A DNA stretch of 64,000 nucleotides. It comes from Eopsaltria australis. Its lineage: Eukaryota; Chordata; Aves; Passeriformes; Petroicidae. The notes beneath the pieces were generated by a model, which saw only the letters and a program-made list of their open reading frames with translations, made no database searches and was not told where the DNA came from. Positions 1-11,000 of this stretch are shown piece by piece. The position numbers and the translations under genes were made by a program. How positions within the stretch are numbered: position 1 is the stretch's first letter; every line of letters begins with the position of its first letter. The DNA is taken from the NCBI GenBank assembly GCA_034509425.1, contig JAVTVJ010000012.1, positions 9,211,001 through 9,275,000 on the forward strand. The letters run 5' to 3'.

Positions 1-3000
1 ATTGAAACTTTCTTTTGCATGTGTTGGTGATATACTAGTGAGAAGTTTGAGAGACTGGGAAAGTGATGAGGCTTTTTATCCTGACAGCCTACAGGCCCAA
101 GGAAAGGGAAGCTGGATGATTTCCTTTGGGGATCCTGGTGCTACTGGATGGTTTTGTTTTTGAATTCAGAGTTAATGCTTTGCGATGAAAATCCAAGCAA
201 CAAACAGCACGTGAGAAGAGATGCAGAGTTATGAGGACTTGAGTACATTTTGATGCTCCTGTCCCCTGCACAGCTTCAGCAGTTAATCTCTAGCTATGTT
301 CAAACAGAAAGGACACATACAGATACATTGACCTTGTTCTGCGTTGAGAGACTTGTGCTTCAAAGAGGCTGTTTCTGGATTCAGTTAAAAGGAGAGATGT
401 GTGGCCTGTCCCCAGATTAGCTCTAGGAGACATTTCAAATTCAAGGTCTTTCCTTAGATGGCACAGATCTGCACTGCTCTGAGTTTTGCCATTCCTGTGC
501 ATTCTGACTGTCTGAGTTCCTAGGCCTGCAAATGGAGAAGAGTTGGAGAATAGTACCTGACATAGATTTAACACTGAGAAATGCCCTTGTTTTGTAAAGA
601 AAGCTAATTTGCTCAAAGCTCAAAAGCCTTTGTGTGTGTTTGAAGGGGCTGTTGCCTTGCACTCAGTGCAGTTCTTCTTGACATTAGAGTAGTTTGTTAA
701 AGTTCTCTGGACTCTAATGGCTTTTGGGAAACAGTTCCCACCTCCTTCATCTTCATCAGTTATTTCATGTTTGCCTTACAGAGCTTTTTGGAGGCTCCTT
801 AAGGCAACAGGATGAGAAATCAGTCACTGGAAAGTCAGCTTGGATGCTCATTTCTCTTGACATGTTGACTGGTGTAGAAAGGCCTTGAGATCATGCCTTA
901 TTCCTGTTAAACTTTGTTATGCTGTGGCAAGCTTAGTGCTTGGATGGTCTTTAAATACAGTTTAGGGTTATTACCATTAGAAATAAAGCATTGTGAGGTT
1001 CCCTTCCAGAAAGCATAAGAAAGTCAGGCTCCCTCTGGAAATACTTAGAGTAACATGAGCCAAATTACCAAATAGAATACATGAGTCCTGGGAAAGCAAG
1101 GATAGTTCTCAATGTTGAGGTGAGCATCGGGAAGATTCAGAAAGGTACACAAGGACCTGAGAGACAGAAAAATCATTCCTTCCTTAGAGGAGGCAGTAAA
1201 GATGGAGTCCACAGACAGGAGAGATGTATGTGTGAGGGGAAGGATTAGTGTGTGCAGAGTAGGGGCTGGGCCAGGATGGAAGTCCAGGAAGCTGGAAGTC
1301 AAGGTGGAACCAGAGACTGGTCGAGGTGAGCAGGTGGTCACCACACTGTGAAAGGAAGAGCTTGTACACACATCAGAAGTGCTGCAGGACACTTGCTGTG
1401 GGAGCTCTGCTGAGGCCACATTTCAGAGCGGTGACATGGTCAGCCTGGGTGCTGTGCTTGCCTGCTGCCCCATCAGGGCATGGGATTGTCTGTAAGGAGC
1501 TCATCTTCTCAGTGAGCTGGGGAAGACACAGTGTGGTAACTCCCTGCCCTTTAAACAGAGGCACAGAGGGACTAAAAGAGCTGTCTTGTTACACTCTGGA
1601 GATGTTGAGATACTCAAGTACAGTTTCACTGTCAGCAAGTTTAAGCTAATGCCCTAATCACTGGATCATGCCAGCTCCATAGGGTGTCTTTTAGATGCTG
1701 CATAAAAGGGCACGTATGCATAGACACGTGTGGGTGTTTAAGAGGCATTAGGTAATAAGATACTCTAGCTCTTAAAAAAATAAAATCTTATCTGTATTTA
1801 AAAGCTGATTGCTCTGCTTAAGACTCTGGAAGTACTAAGGGCCGGAGGTTCATGAAAACTGTATGTGCTGGGATTTAGTGACTGGAAATGAACCTAGCTT
1901 CTGCTCCATTGAGCTGATGAGGCTTTTTGACTAGGCTGTACTGCAAGGGTGAGACAACAGCTGGGCCTGACAGTCTTGATGACCAGCTGTGCAAAAGACT
2001 GTCCCTTATTCTTCCCATGAGGCAGCAAGGTTGAACATATCTTTGGGGAATTTTTTTGTGTTCTGGAGGGATTACTAAATATGTCAGACACAAGTATTGC
2101 CTCTGAGGCATGCTTCAAGCCCTGTGAAGGAAAGCTGCTTGTGTCTTGTGGGTGATGAAGTAGGTTCATTAAACCCCAGTGCTGGATCCTCTTAACCTCA
2201 AATGAATAATCTCCTTTTAGCAGCCATCAGTTCAGACTATGTAGTCACCAGAAAGCAACAGTTTCCCAGTGCTGGGGTGGAGAAATCTGCATCCCCAGTT
2301 AGTATCTGAAGCAATTTCTGGGAATAGATTATGCCATTTTCTCTCCAGCAAAGTGCATCTCCTGAGGCCACCTCATCATACTCTGAAGTATCTTTCATAG
2401 TATGTTTTCTTCTTTGAAATAGGCAATTTAAATGAAGTAGAACTTTGTGAAAGTCTATTAATTGCAGGAGCATTAGCATGAATGGATTTAAATAAATAAG
2501 TGGAAACATTAGGATGGCTTTAGAAAGGTGGGTGAAACAAAGAGAGATGCTAACTTTGGATATGTTTGTCTGATTTTTGAGTGGATGAAGACGGATGTGT
2601 GTTTCCCACTGCCTTTATAGGGCCAGGTTGGGGCAATGATGAAGGAGCTCAGCTTCTGTTCTAAGAAACAGAAGGAAGTTTTGTTGGCTTTGCAAGGCCA
2701 ATACCTGGCAGCTGTGTGTGTGTTTCTGGCCGAGATGCAGTAGTGCAGTAATGACCTGGGTGAATGGGGAATTGAGTTCCCAAGATGAAGATCCATGAGG
2801 TCATTAACTTTGCTTTGTTCTTGTAGTCAGAAAAGGAGAGTATGAACATAGAGAAGTAGCAATGAAGACACAGTGAAGCAGCAATCTCTTCAGCTCTGCC
2901 AAGAAAAATTCCAGCCCTTATCATCCAGCCCTTAACACTGTCTTCAGCCCAGCTAGAGGACAGCAATAAAAACAACATAAAAGAACACAGATGTATTTCT

Positions 3001-3426
3001 AAGCTTAGTTCAGATAGTTGTGATGTTCACATGCAGTAATTGAATGCAAGGCTGTGACCCCAAGATAGCTCTGTGCCATCTTTCTTCTCCTAATGGCTTT
3101 TCTCAGCCCTGCTCACTGCTCTTACTATGGCACTTTGCCACTGGCTCCCCTGTGGGCTAACGTGGTTGCAACACAGGTTTTGCTACTGATAGAGTCTACA
3201 GGAGAAATTTGCCATCTAAACCAGTTAGCTGTCATATTGGTGTTTGTTTCAAGTGTTTTGACTGTCTGGTGACTTTCTGCATTGTCAAAGTCCATTTGGC
3301 TCCCCTTGAAGAGAATCTGGACTTTTAACATTATATATTCTCTTCCCTGTTATTTTCTCATCTCATTATTTTTCTACACTCTTCAGCCAATCTAATGCCA
3401 TTTTTTTTCTATATATTGTTTTGCAG
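1..3426 (+). other. ITPK1: Upstream ITPK1 intron (3' part)
   Basis: This is the end of the intron before the first visible exon. The acceptor is the T-rich run at about 3401-3422 followed by CAG at 3424-3426. I looked for the preceding exon, which should end with residues like LVHRFQ, and did not find it, so it lies further left. The only recognisable content is an old SINE relic at about 1490-1680. The open reading frames here are short, overlap on both strands and match nothing I recognise. Confidence 0.8.
1490..1680 (-). repeat. Ancient MIR-like (tRNA-derived) amniote SINE relic
   Basis: Read on the minus strand from 1680, it begins with a tRNA-like head (GGCATGATCCAGTGATTAGG). It then has the typical core with a CTCTGTGCCTCTGTTTAAAG stretch near 1550-1572. 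It continues into a CTTCCCCAGCTCACTGAGAA segment near 1510-1535, like the 3' half of MIR-type amniote SINEs. The order of these blocks matches the family. Divergence is high, so the exact family and limits are uncertain. Confidence 0.6.
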
Positions 3427-3544
3427 GAGTACATTGATGCTCATCCAGAAACCATTATCCTAGACCCTCTCCCGGCTATTCGTACACTTCTGGATCGATC
3501 CAAGTCTTATGAGCTAATTCGGCAAATAGAGGCATACATGCAAG
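3427..3544 (+). CDS. ITPK1: ITPK1 coding exon (human residues 83-121)
   Basis: The exon is 118 nt, 39 codons plus one base, entered in phase 0 after a TTTTGCAG acceptor and left through CAAG|GTAGGC. It encodes EYIDAHPETI at the start and RQIEAYMQ at the end, matching the human protein almost residue for residue. It contains the DRSKSYELI motif, whose Arg (R106 in human numbering) contacts ATP. This segment links the N-terminal domain to the ATP-grasp fold. The last base (G) combines with AT of the next exon to give Asp. Changes from human are conservative (V to I, K to Q, E to Q). Confidence 0.96.
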
Positions 3545-6261
3545 GTAGGCCAACATCTGCTCTCCCTGGAGGCTTTTATTGGGTCTAGAGAAGGAAGCAT
3601 GGAGGCTGGATGTGAAGTTTGAAGTAGTGGTTTTGGGCCCCTTGCATTGTCTCTCCATGGGAGCACAAACACTGAAGCATTCCTGTGTCACAGGATTACC
3701 CTCTGGAATCCTGTGCTCTTCTTTTTCCATATACACAAAGGAGGTTTGTATCTGATTAAAAATACGATGTGGATTTAATGGGGAGCATATTTACCACAGT
3801 GAGCACTCTCAGAAATCTTCTGGAAAACATTGTCTTCTTGTGTGTGCTGGTAAATTGAAATGACTGCACAAACTCAGCAGCTTGTCGTAACAATCCTGAG
3901 GTCTGAAATTGAGGGAGAAGAAAAATTGTTTTTGGAAAGGACCAAAAGAAATTAAAGCGTAAATAGAGCTAAGGCCTTTGAGAAGTACTGGAAGCCTATT
4001 GCACAAGCTAATTGCTAGGAGGAACATAAATGCACATCTGGTGCTGGCTTGTTACCTGACATAAACTATTGCCCTTAATTGGTATCATTTGAGTTGTATT
4101 CCCATGTTAGTAGTCATGCCTTTTCAACCTGAGTAATTCTATTACCTTCTCATTTTAACCATTGCAGCTGTTGGGTTAAGTTAGTCTTTCATTCCTTTCC
4201 TACTTCAGCTACTGTCATGTTCTTGAAACATTTATTGGCTTTTGAATTTAAATCTATAATAGCTCTGAAGTAACTGTTTCATATGTTAGATGACTGTAAT
4301 GGGGGGAAATTGCATTTCTGAACTATGTTCTAATGGGGTGTTATTGGAAATACCATTGAGATTGTGTTATCACTGTCTTGATGGGCAGGTAAGAAGCTCA
4401 GCAATTTGTATTTTTATAGTTCTGTATTTATGGACATTTTATTTGAGTATAACCTGCTTGGCCCCACTGACACTGTCTTTACGTAAAAATAAGACTAATA
4501 ATTCACAGCACTCCCCCTTGTCTTTTGGAATCTCTTAGGGAGAAAATGGTCAATTAGTTTAGAAGGATTTTGTTTTGGAGTGGCTATTGCTGTTTGTGAG
4601 TGGGAGAAAGGTGCTGAGGGAAACCTGTGCTCTGAGGGAGTGGTTGGGGTTTTGTTCTAACAGCAGATTCAGTAGGGTTTGGTTTTGTTCTTTTTTTTTT
4701 TAAATTGTTATCAGTACTATTGTTATCCCTATGAGAACAATATGTTTGGGACAGCATCCAGTTTTTGCAAGTAGTTTGTCTTCCGCATATTTCAGCCTCC
4801 TTTGGTCAAACTGATGAGAAAAAGAAATAAATGCTTAAGGAGGAAAAAGAAAAAGGAAATTTGTATTCGGGTAAAACTGACAATTTAAAAAGAAGCTGTT
4901 AATAAAGTTGAGGAATTAAGTAAGGAATAGCATTAGCTATTATCACTGGCTGCTGCAGTGTTTGGTGACCATATTTCCCCTGACCCTGTGTCCCCCCCCC
5001 CCCCCAGCACCTTCCTCCCCAGTCTCATCTTATTTCTGTCTCATAATCAGAAATATCATGACCAAGACCTTGAACCAACTCCATATTTACATATTTAGCA
5101 GGAGAAATCTCAGGAGAGATGAATAATTGTCTAACTTCTTGTTCTGGCCTAAGTAGATCAGCCTCTGTATTCCTGCACATGATGATCTGCAGTAAGAGAA
5201 AAGTTACACCACTCTTGACAGTGCTGTGGGTTTTTCCCGCCTGCTTTGTTTTCACGTGCTAAGTTATGTTTTCTCTGTTGCAGCTACCGTCTCATATCCC
5301 AAGGCCATGAGCACTTAGGAAACTCAAACAAGAAGTAATACATCTGTGAATAGCATGAACTCTTAGGAGCCACATCTTTATTGTTCTGGAATTTCATTAT
5401 GGAAGTAACTATTAAGAAAATAATATCCTAGTCTTTAGCTGTAACTAGAGAGCCCTTTTTATCACAGGATACAAAATTAATGTGATGGGTTAAGTTCAGG
5501 TTAAGGGATTATCTCTTCCAAATGAGTATTGTAAACTCAGGAGGGTTGAGTTGAATGATATGTAATCATTGATATGTAAGGAGAAGCCTTCTGCTATTCA
5601 AGTCTTTGAAAAGAAAATTTAGTTTTTATTTACAGATTGGTTTTGGATTTCAGTGATTATTGCCTCTATTTCAGTTATGTTTTAAAGTAACTATAAATGA
5701 AGTATAATCTTATTTATGATCCTCAGTTTACACTTTATTTTAAGCCTGTAGACCTTACAACAACTGTACAACTGAAGATTTGCCCCAGTTCGGTTAAAGA
5801 GAGAGTGACCACATGCTCTGATGAGGTGACTGTGTTCTGCAGCAGTAGGGCCCCATGGTCTACAAACAGTTTGATTTTAAGTCTAATTATTTTTCAGATG
5901 TCCAAGTCACTGTCCTTTTGACAGAGAATTCTCCATGCTTCCTGAAAAAGGGAATCCCTATTTGAAGTGTCTAGAGTGGACACATGGATGTTATTAGGCT
6001 TTTTTAAAGTCCCATCTTTTGCTCTTTATGGAGTCAAATGTCTGAGTCATAAGTATATTGGTCCAGCCTCCTGAGAATGGGTTGCTGAGACACTCCTTGT
6101 CTCTGCTACCAGTCTGTGGCTGCTAAAGAAACTGAGGTGGAGGACAGGTAGTACCTGGGCCAGAGTTGTACGAGTAGTCTGAGGGAAAGCACAAGATTGA
6201 ACCAGGGCTTTCCATGTCCTGTCTGACACAGTAACCAGTCCTTGTGGAAATAGAAGCTTCA
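3545..6261. other. Intronic block, no gene seen
   Basis: A/T-rich intronic DNA. It holds a 14-base C homopolymer at 4992-5005, T-rich runs near 4690, and no coding or RNA gene that I can support. Confidence 0.7.
4992..5005. repeat. Poly-C tract (14 C)
   Basis: Fourteen consecutive C bases, followed by AGCACC. This is an unusually pure C homopolymer in an A/T-rich intron. Such tracts are length-variable and prone to sequencing error. Confidence 0.9.
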
Positions 6262-6445
6262 CAGACTTGCCCAATCACTGAAGTTGGAAAAGGCCTCTTG
6301 GGAATATACAGTCCAACTCTGCTCAAAGCAGAATCCCTGAAGCAGGTTCCTCAGGTCCACGTCCCATTGGGTTTTTGTGTTTCTCTGCGGATGGAGACTG
6401 CATAACCTCCCTGAGCAACCTGCTCCAGGATTCACCTTGAACCTG
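6262..6445 (-). repeat. CR1 LINE fragment (old)
   Basis: The + strand reads AAGTTGGAAAAGGCCTCTTG, then a GTCCAACTCTGCTCAAAGCA segment, then CCTCCCTGAGCAACCTGCTC. This is the reverse complement of the CR1 3' region, so the element lies on the minus strand with its 3' end near 6262. It has many differences and lacks a clear 8-bp terminal repeat, so it is an old copy. No coding capacity remains. Confidence 0.75.
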
Positions 6446-7821
6446 GTGTGCTAGCATGCTATTAGCAGTGCTGAGGTGATTTGCAGGGATTGTTGCTTTA
6501 GTCAGTACAGACAGTGATATCTCCCTTGGGAGGAAGTAAGAGTCTCTTCTGGGAAAAAAAAATGGGCAGCTTTAAGAGATATTTTAACATTGATTTTAAT
6601 GGATTCTATTTTGGGATCAATAGTCTGGCTGGAGCTGTGGCTTCCTCTTTTTCTTGGTCTCTGTTATTTTGAGTGCTAGCTCTAAAAGAGCTAGTTACTC
6701 TGCAACCTGTGCTTTTGAATATTTTTTGAAAAATATTTGGAAAAATAAAGGTTGCATTCCCAGCTAGTGTCCCATATAGCCGGCAGGTCTATGTTGAAAT
6801 AAATCACTGAATAGATTTTTTTGGTGTCACAGTTGTTCTCTCAGCAGTTGTATTGCTTTGTTTACTTACCTTGGAAGAATTGCTTCTTATATAAAAGTGC
6901 TCTTGATCAGTGTCAGTGATGTTTGGTGAAAGATTAGGAGCATTATTTAATAAAAATTTCATTTTTAACAGGAACTGTGTCAGACTTTTTAAAGCTCTAA
7001 CCTAATGAAAATAACTGAATTTTCTGATGCTGTGTTGAAAAGTTGTGATCCTTCAGGTTTGAAATTCAAAATCTGACACTTAAAATTATGCTTAAGATGG
7101 TAATGGATGATCACTGTGTCTGGGCACTAAGCTTTTCATATTACATTTTTAGTTTAAAGATTAAAAGCTTTTGAAATTCCCTACCTATTTTACAAGCAAT
7201 AATCCAAATTGAAGGAACTGAAATGAAAAGTGAAGTAAACATGCTACTCACTCTGTGCTATCTAGTTAGTGTTGCCATCTGCTGCTCAGCTTCCTCTTCC
7301 ATCTCAAGTGACTTACTGTTTTCTCTGATAACGTTTGAACTTTGCAGACCCTGAAATTCATTTCTTTAACCATTTGCTCCTGGCTTTTTCTTCCAGCTTT
7401 AAAATTTTATTGTTCTTAAATTTAGCTCCGAATATAAAATTTGTGCCGATGATAGTCTTTGTGGGGCTCTCCTAGAAGAGAGAACTCCTGCATGAGCTGA
7501 GCTGCAGCTCCCTAATTTCTCTCTTCCTAGCAGTTGTCTTTGAAGTATGGGAGCTATTTCCTCAGGACACTCTAAACATTATACACCCCTTGAGCTTTAA
7601 TATTTTCATCCTGGCATGTAATCAAAATCATTTATGTTTGATTGTTTACTATTGTCTGAGATGCAGTTGCTGCTGTATGTGTTCCTTTCTCATTCTGGAG
7701 GATATTACAGAACAGATCACAGCATCCTCCTCTATTCCCTAGATTTCTTTTTATCAGATTCTGTCTGTCTTAGAAATACTCCTCTCCCAGTATCTTTTGT
7801 TACTAGGGGGCAAGCTCAATA
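6446..7821. other. Intronic block, no gene seen
   Basis: A/T-rich intron sequence. A short imperfect AT palindrome around 6718-6738 is the only structure I noticed. No supported gene. Confidence 0.65.
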
Positions 7822-8035
7822 TGATGAAATGGGTAAGGCATTTGATTTGGGGGTCAGGGTTTTCTGCTTGGCACTGGTTCTGCCTTGCTGTGTGATTTTG
7901 GACGTAGAGTGTCACACCTGTGCATCTCTTTCTTCTCCTGACACTCATCTGCCTGTCAAGATGCCACCTTGTTTTGGGCAGGGACTAGTTTCCAGGTGTA
8001 CAGACACATACTCTGATTCAGCAAGTCTCTGTGCC
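7822..8035 (+). repeat. Ancient MIR-like amniote SINE relic, nearly full length
   Basis: The head reads GGGTAAGGCATTTGATTTGG followed by GGTCAGG. It is followed by CTGCCTTGCTGTGTGATTTTGG and CTGTGCATCTCTTTCTTCTCC, which is the order of the conserved blocks of MIR-type SINEs. The tail includes TTTTGGGCAGGGACTAGTTTCC, similar to the LINE-derived tail of related reptile SINEs. A 138-codon open frame at 7634-8050 overlaps it and is very likely accidental. Confidence 0.6.
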
Positions 8036-11000
8036 AAGAAGGCTGTGTAGGTATTGTTCTAACAGAAAGTGTGGGCCTGTTTTTGAGTAGAAAATTGCAT
8101 CTACCATTCAACACCAAAGCAGATAGTCAGGGGTGGATTTTTTTAACATTATGGAGTGTGTATATTGCTGGAGCAGTGCGTACTTAGAACTTCTCAAAAT
8201 CAGGCCACCCAGTTAAAAGTGCATGAAAATAGCTGTATATACATAGCTTTAGGCATTCACCTTTTGAAACTGTAGCCTCTTCTCTCTGTGGCCTACTTTT
8301 CAGAGCAGTTTTGGTCAGAGGGGAGAGAAGAATAGTCACACAGGTCAACTTCAGACACCTCTTATTTTTATTTGAAGCTCCTATTAAAATGAAAAGAAAA
8401 ATCTGGCTTCAATTTAAAGCCTCTTAATCACCCACCTGGGGCTCACTTCTTTATGTAGGGACGTATCAGTAAAGTATCTTTAGTTAGAGGGCTGATGTCA
8501 GCTACTGTAAATAACCTTCCCAGTTTTTGGGTGCAGAAGTCTCCCTTGTTGATTGTATGTTCTCTTTCCACCAAGAGCACATGCAGACAGATGTCTTGCT
8601 GCCTCGCTCAAAATGTGTGGTGTATGTTCACTCACTGGATTTTAATTTTTGTCTGAAAACTAGTGTATACCTGTGTGGAAGGAAGGAGTTGGAATGGAGT
8701 TGATACTCTATGTGACTGTAAGCATTTTGTCCAAAGTGCCTCAGCTCACAGCAGTGTTGCACGTGGCAGTCCTCTATACCCAGCTGCCAGCACTTGGTAG
8801 GTCTCAGTCCTGCTCTGTGAAACTGGAAACACACTGGGACATTTGCCCCAGGGAAGTGTCACCTGACATCGTTCTCATAAAAGCTCATTCATTCATCCCG
8901 GAGGAGGATAACAAAGGGACATCAGCATGTTGGTGTTATGATAACAAGCCCTGGCTTTGAAATTTAAAGTAGACAGCTGCTTCCAAATGACTAATCCTGT
9001 CCTAAGAGAGGTGGCAGGAAAATAAAGTGGGAAGCCCCAAAAGGAACCTGGAATCTTCTGTCTTGTACCATGTCTTGCTCTTGCTAAAGCAGTTTACAAA
9101 AGGATTTTCCAAGGTGATACTGTTGGAAGTTAGCCATTCCATAATCAGAAAATATGAACAGGCCCTCCATTCCCTTCCTGCCTCTCCTCTCCCCCTTCAG
9201 ATTTTCATTAGGTTGAGCAGTGATCTCTGTCCCAGCATAGGTAGGAGAGAGCTGGGGGCATCTGTGGGTATGATGGGCACAGTCCCTGTTCTCCCAGCCA
9301 GAAGTGGCAGTCAGCCAGCCTGCTGCCACTGGCCTCCTGAGAGCCATCAGCTTGAGGCTCTTCAAGTGACTCTGCAGGCCAACAGGAACAAAGCCCAGAA
9401 AATAATACACGAAACATTTTTATTGTTTTGTCTCACAGTGTGCCAGTCAGATCTCCTTGAACCGACAAACAATCTTCATCTTGGATCTAGTAGTTTTAAT
9501 GGCCACTGAGCTTTCAAAATAAGCCTGCCTGTAAAGTTCAGATGTTATTTTTGGGTGCACATAGGTTTAATCTTTAACTCTCATGTGCTTTTTTTGACCA
9601 GATACGGGGAGTCTGCACCCCACTTTCACTCTCTTTTGCTTATCTGAATCTGAAAAGAAACAAGGCTGGACCTTTCATCCATTTATTGCATACCAGTGGT
9701 GGGGACTTTTGTTTTACATCTACATGCATGATTTCAAAGCATTTTTCTGCTTGATACAGCTGAAAAAATGGAAAGGTTTATATCAATGTAAGTGAGAGCT
9801 TCTATGAATTTTGTGTTAGGGGCTTGGGTAGATCTGAAGAATGACTGAATCTGCATTTTGAGGTAAAGATACAAGCCATGACTGCATTCTGTTGTCATGG
9901 GGCATTCCTAAGACATCTCCAGTTTGGGTTTTATGAACTGAACATGGATTAATTTTTGAGGATTATTATCTCTCTAGAATTACGAAAAGGGGAGCAGGGA
10001 TTCTTCTTGTCATGATGAAGTCTTCACTGGATAAACTAGATGTTTTAAATTCCAGCATGGTTGTGTTTCAAGTTGTTCTGATCCTTGAACAGAAATTTCC
10101 TTGGCTGACATGCAGTTTTCCCAAGTATCTGGGTACTAGAAAAAGTAATGAAGGAGCATTTTGAAAGATAAATTGCTCAAAGTATCGATGTAAAACTTAA
10201 CTGGGAATAGTTTTTGCAGTAAGTGGCTTTTCACAGTGTTTCTACTCATGTTGTCACAAGATCAAAGGTCAAGAAATAAGTCTTGAAAAAGAGGACCTTT
10301 CATCTGAGTTGGAAATCAGGGTTTGGCTGATAGAATATTACTCCAGTTCTGGTGTATTGTGTTTGTGTAACTTCTGCTGCTGAAGAAGCAGTTTATTCTG
10401 GTGTGGACAAGAAAAGTTGCATCCCTTACATCTTCTCAGCTAAGTGTCTAGCCAACATGTGGTACACCTGGTTAAATTCTAATCTCTCCTCATGCAGAGT
10501 CCAACAGGACCTTAAGACATCACTGTTGCATGGAGTCAGCTGCTGGTAACACTGCCTGAGAGATCCACAAAGAGGATGTTTTCCTTTACCACTAGGGCCA
10601 CTAACATCCCATCTAAAACCACTATTGGCTCCCATTTCACTTATCTGCTGGCTTTGTGCAACTGTTCCTGCTGAGTGTGTCAGTAAAGAAAATCATGAAT
10701 GCTTGAGTACATTTATGTTCTTGGTACCAGTAATTGGGTCTGTCCTGCGGATTTTCCAAATGGCTTTCAGAAATGAGTGGATGAGGCTGAAAGTGTAAAG
10801 GTTGATGAGAGAGACTTGAAATGGTATGAATTTCTTCTATCATTTATGACTGAGTGGAACCAAACCTCTATGGTCAGTTGCTTGATAGCCTTCCTAAACA
10901 AGGTCATTTACTTGTCATTGACATACACTACACCACTGACATCTTGCTTTTCTCTCCATTTGGGGTACCCTTTTTACAGTAGTGCTTGGAAAGTGCTGAT

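Noticed and set aside
1045..1419. 124-codon minus-strand frame
   Set aside because: Overlaps frames on both strands, lies in an intron and has no similarity to a known family.
7634..8050. 138-codon frame with Cys-rich C-terminal half
   Set aside because: It largely overlaps a MIR-like SINE relic, which explains the sequence better than a gene.
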